A stretch of DNA of 64,000 bases from assembly GCA_947095585.1 (NCBI GenBank), contig OX352762.1, forward strand, positions 113,180,930-113,244,929, read 5' to 3'. The notes under the pieces were generated by a model. That model saw only the letters and a list, made by a program, of their open reading frames with translations, did no database searches and was not told the origin of the DNA. How positions within the stretch are numbered: the first letter of the stretch is position 1; the number at the start of each line of letters is the position of its first letter. The DNA comes from Nephrocerus scutellatus. Its lineage: Eukaryota; Arthropoda; Insecta; Diptera; Pipunculidae. A program made the position numbers and the translations under genes. Shown one piece after another: positions 58,195-64,000 of this stretch.

Positions 58195-58750
58195 CCGGTT
58201 GTCTGGCCAGAATTGCGAAGCCACCCAGAATTATGTACATTGAAATCGCCCACAATAACGATTTCAATTTTACGATACTCGTATTTTGTGACAATTTTTA
58301 AAACTGAATCAGACACTGCATCAAACTCGCTCTGAGTTGAAGCACTGTTGGGGTTGGGGCTTCTATGTATATACTCGTAAAAAGTAATATGTAGTAAATG
58401 TTATGCCCTTGTACTCAGCCATATAAAATTAAATTCCGGATTGGAACATTTGCTGAATTGAGGCTAAAGCTGAAACGCAACATTACTACGGACATAAATT
58501 GCAATTTCGCGTCGAGGGATAGATAATAGCACCAAGCTATACCTAGGCAGACTTAATTCCTAGGTATCGGAATTATCAAATAGCTGTGCCAGAATTGTTG
58601 GAATGTGGGCATTAACACTGGCGTACACAGCGAAAAAATTCGATTTCAGCCCACGTACGTTTCTGGGGTCTACTCTAAAATTACACATAACTACAAAAAC
58701 AAGCACACAACAACACAACTTGATAGCTTTCGTGAAACTAATTTCCATCC
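58195..58750 (-). mobile_element. LINE-X endonuclease N-terminal region
   Basis: The minus strand gives NVRGLKSNFFAVYASVNAHI near 58670-58610 (the NVRSL-type start of an APE endonuclease), PTILA, NSDT, RREIAIYVRSNVAF near 58520-58470, and IVIVGDFNVHNSGWLRNSG near 58270-58200, the catalytic-region GDFNxH motif. The sequence ends against the inner edge of the left minisatellite arm. The next part of the protein appears beyond that arm at 57377 downward. The overlap of about eight residues is diverged, so the two pieces may come from different copies. Confidence 0.75.
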
Positions 58751-60564
58751 ACCTTCGGTAGGTTTTATTCCATTTACTATCAAATAAAAATAAAAGAATA
58801 TGGTAAGTCAGACATTATTTGCATAAACGCAAATACAAGAACTGGTTAAAATACTAATAAATGAACTGCATCGTTAAATCTGCACGTTATTCTGTATGCA
58901 AATTTTATTGAAATAAAAATGCAGCACGAAACGAAGCAAATTTCTCGCATAAATAAATTACAAAGAAAGAACTCCGATATATTTGCATTCAAAGTCAAAA
59001 TCAAGTATGCACACGATGTAAAATCGCTATAAAATGGCGTACAGATACATTCACAATTCACATATGAACGAACAACAAACACATAATAAATGTAAAAATA
59101 ACTAGGAAATTGACTTTCTCCTCCACAAAGGATTCACACAGTTAACCGAACGTATCCTAAATAGCTCAAACTTTACAGCTGCCTCAATTTGTCTGTCCGA
59201 TCCAATTTGCAGAGCATGATGGCGACTGCATTGTTTTCGAGTCTTTTCAGACCAGCGACGAACATACGAGTATCCTGCAGCATTCATTGCTTTGTTCATA
59301 ACAATTTCAATGAAAATACGCTTCGATTGACGCTGTGTAATTCCTTTGAGCCCCCCGTGTATATAGTGCGGATTTATATACTCGTATATAAGTATTTACG
59401 AGTACATGTTGGACTATTAGTATACCATCTCGCTACGCTTACGAGCTGTTTCCCTAGCTTACGACAGCCCGTTGTTGCAGATATAATAAAAATGCTGGGA
59501 AAGAACTACCAGCTAACTGGCGAAAACAACTATTGATTACTGCCCGGGTTACAACTGTGATCATTGAAATAAATTGTGCAAAGGAAATTTCAATTTGTTT
59601 GCTTGCATTACTCTCCATGGATGATTTTCTTTATGAATTTCCAGATGTATTTGTGCGTTTGTGATAAATTGCAAGCAAGTACTTGCAATGAGCTTTTATT
59701 GTACAGATAATTTTCCAAATTTCCGTTTTCCTGTTTTATTCTTTATATACTCGAAAGTGAAAATTCACAGTTTTTTCGCAGTGTCCTTCTGCAGGACTAG
59801 AAATTTGGTTAATTAAAAGAACAAACTCGATAATATTAACAAACGCCGGTAACAACAGGGTAGCTATACACTATGTACATGAATTCAAACCTTAGCATCA
59901 GATCAACTTTGTCTCGACCTTAAACTCACTTTCTCTTCCATAAACTCATAGTAGTCCTATCTTCTACGTCTTTCTTTTTATAGTTGTAACATGTTAAGGA
60001 TCCCACAGGATCCCTCTAAAATTGACATTAACTAAAATTAAAAACAATTTTAGGACTGGGAATTTGAAATGTAAAATGGTTCTTGTTAATTACATCCGGC
60101 ATCTGTCTGATAAAGTAAAAATTTATGCGTTGTCTGCTAGCTATAAGGCAAGATCATCATTTATGGAAGCAAAGACTTTAATTAAAAGAAAACATTTAGA
60201 AAATTGTAGAATTTAATTTAAGAATTTAATAAAGTAACCAGTAAAAACTTTGGGGATACGAGTATTCATTTGGGAAATAATACAACGCATTTTTCATTTT
60301 TCTTTTTTCTTTTAGAACAATAATATTGGACTAGTTGCAAAATTACTTTACATTTTTTTTAAATAAAACAGTTTCCGTTTAAGATATCGGGTTAAAGTTG
60401 TAACGGAGTTTTCCCAGCCGTGGTAAACTCAGTTTGACCAAGGTTCAAAATGATATAGGTCGTTACAATAAATTTCTATATGTGGGACGCTTAGTTCAAT
60501 TTCTCATTAATTTCAATATAGGTAGAATCATAAGTAATTTCATTAGTAATGTTAAGGTAGTAGG
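58751..60564. other. Loop interior: gene-free tract
   Basis: AT-rich sequence between LINE-X and the right arm. No transposase or other long frame is found. TACTCGTA/TACGAGTA octamers cluster here (59265, 59379, 59397, 60257). Confidence 0.5.
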
Positions 60565-61482
60565 TCTTGACGAGAGCCTGAGTGCGTGAGCCTTAGTGCG
60601 CCTTTGACGTGGGCCTTTGAGTGTGATATATGCGTGAGCCTGAGACGAGCATGCACCCTGAGCGATGCGTGAGCTTGAGCCTGAGACGTGTGTGTGTCTT
60701 TGTGCGCTATTGACGTGAGCCTGACGAGCCTTGACGAGAGCTTGAGTGCGTGAGCTTTGACGTGGGCCTTTAAATGTGATATGTGCGTTAGCCTGATACA
60801 AGAGTGAATCATGAGCGAGGCGTGCGCGTGCGCCTGAGATGAGCATGCACCCTGAGCGATGCCTAACACGAGCGTGAATCCTGAGCGATGCGTGAGCGTG
60901 AAACTGAAAAGGTTGTGCGATGGCGAGGATAGTAACGAATACAGTGGACGACGTCGGCAGCGATATGCTGAAATGAACCAGCGCAACAGCCTGCAGGGCA
61001 ACCGCACAGTGTGGTTACGTTGTACGACGGCAAGAAAAGTAACGAGTGCATTGGACGACGTAGGCAGCGATATGCCGAGATGTACCAGCGTAACAACCTG
61101 CGGCGCAACTGCACAGCGGAGTTTAGTTGTACGAAGGCAGTGGACGACGTTGGCAGCAATATGACAATGACGTCGACAGCGGATGAGCAGTCACGTCGAC
61201 AGCGATTATGCAAATGACGTCGACAGCGAATAATGTAATGACGTCAGCAGCGGATAAGCAGTGACGTCGACAGCGAATAAGGAAATGACGTCAGAAGCGG
61301 ATAAGCAGTGACGTCGACAGCGAATATGTAAATGATGTCAGCAGGGAAATGCAAAGCAAATGTATTTGGATTATTTTTTCTAGCGTTGTGGTGTGGTGTG
61401 TTGTGGTGTTGTTCTGGCTGTCGTTTCACTTTCGTACCTATTTGATGGCTGCACTGCGATGGTACAGGGTGCACCAGAATTT
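60565..61482 (-). mobile_element. Right arm of the Foldback-like inverted structure
   Basis: From inside outward: a minisatellite of the same GTGAGCCTGAGACGAGC-type text as the left array but in inverse orientation and less regular (60565-60905). Next are two units of about 120 bp (GTGGACGACGTCGGCAGCGA, GCGCAACAGCCTGCAGGGCA) at 60943-61160, a GACGTC array at 61160-61345, and a unique part. The shared terminus TTTGATGGCTGCACTGCGAT with ACAGGGTGCACCAGAATTT ends at 61482 and is the inverted complement of 57413 to about 57460. ATTCTTGTG follows directly. The arms differ in subrepeat copy number, as seen in Foldback elements. Confidence 0.7.
61160..61345. repeat. 23/24-bp GACGTC tandem array
   Basis: GACGTC occurs at 61169, 61216, 61240, 61263, 61287 and 61310, with degenerate copies (CACGTC, GATGTC) in the expected gaps. 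The spacing alternates 23 and 24 bp, so the unit is a 47-bp dimer: one half carries TGACGTCGACAGCGAAT, the other TGACGTCAGCAGCGGAT. TGACGTCA, the CRE/ATF palindrome, is exact at 61239 and 61286. Confidence 0.85.
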
Positions 61483-61491
61483 ATTCTTGTG
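61483..61491 (+). repeat. Candidate 9-bp target duplication, right
   Basis: ATTCTTGTG sits immediately outside the right terminus and is identical to 57369-57377. Confidence 0.45.
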
Positions 61492-61644
61492 TCCGAATTT
61501 CATAGATTTCATTAATATTGAAATACAAAAAAAATTTCTCACGGAATACCGGCGCGCCAGCACAAGTGAATGCGCTGAACACAATTTTTCAGGACTTTTT
61601 GGAAAAAAAAAGAAAACAGTCTACTGGTTTAATTCTGGTAAAAA

Positions 61645-61697
61645 TACAGTCACTTAACTTCGACTTAAATAAAGTGATTTTTTGACCAACTGTATTG
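61645..61697 (-). mobile_element. Possible Tc1-like element end
   Basis: GATTTTTTGACCAACTG followed by TA has the look of a Tc1-type terminus (TA then CAGTTGGTCAAAAAA on the minus strand). It contains a small hairpin, TCACTTAA with TTAAATAAAGTGA. No opposite end was found. Confidence 0.35.
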
Positions 61698-63474
61698 CAT
61701 GTGGTGGCATTTTGCTGAAATCATGTAACCGATTTATCCCAAAAATTCTCAGTCAACATGGTACGGTAGCAATCTCCATTAATTGATGAGGAAGTACGGG
61801 CCAATGACGTCTCCAGCATTAAAACTGCACCAAACAGTAAATTTTTGTGGTTGTAAAGGTATTTCTTTAATGCCTTTGAGTTGATGACTTGGCAAATAAC
61901 TTCGCTTATTAACGAAGCCGTTTAGCTAGAAATTATAAATGATTAAGCGATTAAAATCTAAGCAAGATCGAAAATTGGAGTTAGAGCAAAGTTTTAGCAG
62001 TGGTGGACTTTGTCAAACAATTTGATTAATTTGCTAACATTGTTGATTTTTGCCATTTTCCATATTTAAATGGCAAGTTAAGACGAATTGAATCGTCAGA
62101 AAAGCAACAGCAAACTTTACGCATAGCCGAGACCTTTATTTGAAACATGTTAGCTAATTAAAATTAATCTTTAGTAGTAAACGTTTGGTATTACGCGAAG
62201 AAGTCTGCTTTAATCTGAAACAAATTGCAAACTCGCGTTGAATTATTTTTTCGATTTGTTTTTTTTTTTATATTGTGATTCGTCAATGTTCATCTAGTTC
62301 TGAGCTATGTTTAAAGTTTCAAGTCTCCAGCTCAGTGGGAAGTTAGTTTAAAATCAATTACAAAATTCCAGCCACACAGACAGACATACACGAAAGCGAC
62401 CTAATAAAAACATTTTAAAATGGGACGTCCGACTTTATAAAAATATGTTACATGTGTCGTCTTGGATTTAATTCGCTTATTTTACCTTCTCTGAAAGTTT
62501 ATCCAACCTTATTGTTTAGCATAGAAAGCATTATTACTGAATATTTATCTGGCGACCAACAAATTATTGTAAAAATTTATACAATTTATTGGCTTATAAA
62601 TACTAATCGAAGTGAAAAGGACGACATTCCGGCGGAAATAAGGGTTTTGAAAGTTACATGGTCTTCACGCTTAGAGATTTTCATTTGATTTTTGTTTGTT
62701 TTGGTTTCAATCGGCAACGTTTGGCTCCTTATTGTTAACTTCTTTTTACAGCCGATTAAGTTCGGTAACCGTAATATCCCAAAAAAAAAAGAAGCAATGA
62801 ATACAAAACCACTAAAATCTACCAATGGTGACGTGACTCAATAATGGCTTTCACATTCAGTAGTTTGTCCACCGACAGACGTTTATTTTGTCATGTTTTC
62901 CATTAAAATAAATTACCAAGCACAAGTATTTCCATAGAAATTCGTAAAATGTCTTCGGAATTCCCTTTTACTCCTTTTACCTCCATTTTGCCCAAGTTGT
63001 AAAATGAGTAGACGACTTTTTCGCCGATGGTATAATTATTTATACCCCCATTTATATGAGTGACGACGACTTTATTATTTTACAATAATGCTTTCAGTTT
63101 TTTTACATAGTCAATATTTTATCAGTGCAGAACAAATCTGAAAAGTGATTCTCAACTATCTTGTCTAGACTCTAAACGCTGTATGTCGTACGTGCATTTA
63201 AAATATATTTAAATAACACGCTGTCATACCACTTGCTAATGCACAATACCGAGACGTTTAGGGATATGAGGAAATTTTTAAAAAACGACTTAAGGTAAAT
63301 GTAAATCCGAGACCTTTCTCTAAAACTATATTCCAGCCAAGCCAAGCCAATACCCGCTACGCCACAAAACCTACAGATTAAACGTCACTGTTTTGCAAAC
63401 TCTATAAGATTATCGTTGTAATCGTCACTCTCATTCTCATTGGTTTTGTGCATGATACTCATATAATTAATAAC
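61698..63474. other. Gene-free AT-rich tract
   Basis: No element or coding domain recognised. Confidence 0.5.
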
Positions 63475-63620
63475 CTTACTAATATTATAAAGAGGTAATA
63501 TCGGTTCGTGTGTAGGAGGTACTCTTCGAAACTTCTGGACTGATTTTAAAAATTTCTTCACTAGTATTTAGAATGACCCCTCAGGGTGAACATAAGCTAT
63601 ACATTATACCGTTTAAAAAA
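63475..63620 (+). mobile_element. Helitron-associated repeat start, copy 1
   Basis: TTACTAATATTATAAAGAGG, then TCGAAACTTCTGGACTGATT and TATACATTATACCG follow the common insect module (ACTAATATTATAAAG...GAAACTACTGGACCGATTT) that I associate with Helitron-type elements. No helicase frame follows in the remaining 380 bases. Confidence 0.5.
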
Positions 63621-63799
63621 AACTGCCTTTAGTGACGACAAATTTTGTAACTAAACAACTAAAGTCGACAAAAAACGGTCAAGCGAAAGCATTTTTTAGG
63701 AACGCTGCAAACGGTAAGAGATATTTAATTGCTTTCTATAGAGAAGTTGTAGAAGATAAAAAGGTCTATAAAAAAGTTAATGATGAACTATTTCTATAT

Positions 63800-63945
63800 G
63801 TTCTATATTGTGTGCTATGTGGTGAACTGTTCGCTGCGTTGCTTTCTATTCTGTGTTTTGTACGAACATCACGTCATATAGCGGCATCATAATCACTGTG
63901 TGCTATGTGTTGCGCTGCTTTCTGTGCTACGTTTTGTACGTTCTA
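63800..63945 (+). repeat. Imperfect direct duplication of about 50 bp
   Basis: TGTGTGCTATGTGGTGAACT through TGTGTTTTGTACG near 63808-63863 is repeated in shorter form at about 63895-63940 (TGTGTGCTATGTGTTGCGCT through CTACGTTTTGTACG). Confidence 0.6.
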
Positions 63946-63947
63946 TC

Positions 63948-64000
63948 CATACTAATATAAATTTTAAAGTAACTCTGTATGTCTGGCTGTAAACTCTTCA
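63948..64000 (+). mobile_element. Helitron-associated repeat start, copy 2 (cut by window end)
   Basis: CATACTAATATAAATTTTAA followed by CTCTGTATGTCTGGCTG resembles the start of copy 1. The element continues past the window. Confidence 0.4.

Noticed and set aside
57413..61482. Mariner ends (ACAGGGTGCACC resembles mariner termini)
   Set aside because: The inverted identity continues through this word into the arms, and no mariner transposase or second end is present outside. The Foldback-like reading explains more.

Overview
The window looks like non-coding DNA from the nuclear genome of a higher fly. A tephritid-like acalyptrate is my best guess, but the species is not determined. It is AT-rich, no reading frame exceeds about 200 codons, and I recognise no host protein gene, rRNA, tRNA gene or CRISPR. 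What can be recognised is a dense, old, nested graveyard of transposable elements; summing my own intervals gives about 25 kb. The non-LTR families (RTE-type, Jockey-type, and RNase H-bearing I/LOA/R1-like), the gypsy-type LTRs beginning TGTTACGA, the mariner-type elements with TA duplications and the tRNA-derived SINE copies are all typical of Diptera. The stretches between them are probably intergenic or intronic.

Layout. 1-2.2 kb: nothing recognised. 2.2-4.7 kb: an LTR remnant split by a tandem-repeat element (family A), then family B repeats, a LINE-X tail and an RTE-1 tail. 6.7-7.65 kb: a decayed Jockey-type reverse transcriptase. 9.5-13 kb: a small TA-flanked MITE, family B pieces, a LINE-Y tail and a second family A copy. 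15.5-18.4 kb: a deleted mariner and a 773 bp mariner-like MITE sitting at the ends of two identical 58 bp repeats, then LINE-Y in which endonuclease is joined to RNase H. 19.8-21.2 and 24.2-25.4 kb: LINE-X and another LINE. 26.6-29.6 kb: RTE-1 pieces, a SINE and an LTR fragment. 31-34.4 kb: family A, family B with a GACC-type minisatellite, and LINE-X carrying a SINE. 37-38.2 kb: RTE-1 and Jockey pieces. 38.3-43 kb: the longest repeat-poor tract, with a GC-richer island near 39.8-40.8 kb. 43-45.9 kb: family B, a complete solo LTR and the longest RTE-1 copy. 47.1-48.4 kb: an RNase H LINE. 51.5-52.8 kb: an RTE-2 relic. 55.6-61.5 kb: RTE-1, LINE-X and a Foldback-like inverted structure. The window ends in Helitron-associated repeat starts.

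The most unusual object is the pair of inverted arms at about 57.4-58.2 and 60.6-61.5 kb. Both arms share an outer end, a GACGTC-containing zone and a minisatellite that in the left arm is spaced by exactly 41 bp. The arms are flanked by the same 9-mer and enclose a 2.4 kb loop. This resembles Drosophila Foldback architecture, but I do not recognise the family.

No genes here work together in a pathway. The relationships are historical: insertion, nesting, internal deletion and LTR recombination. LINE-X, LINE-Y, LINE-R, RTE-1, RTE-2, family A and family B are my own working labels.
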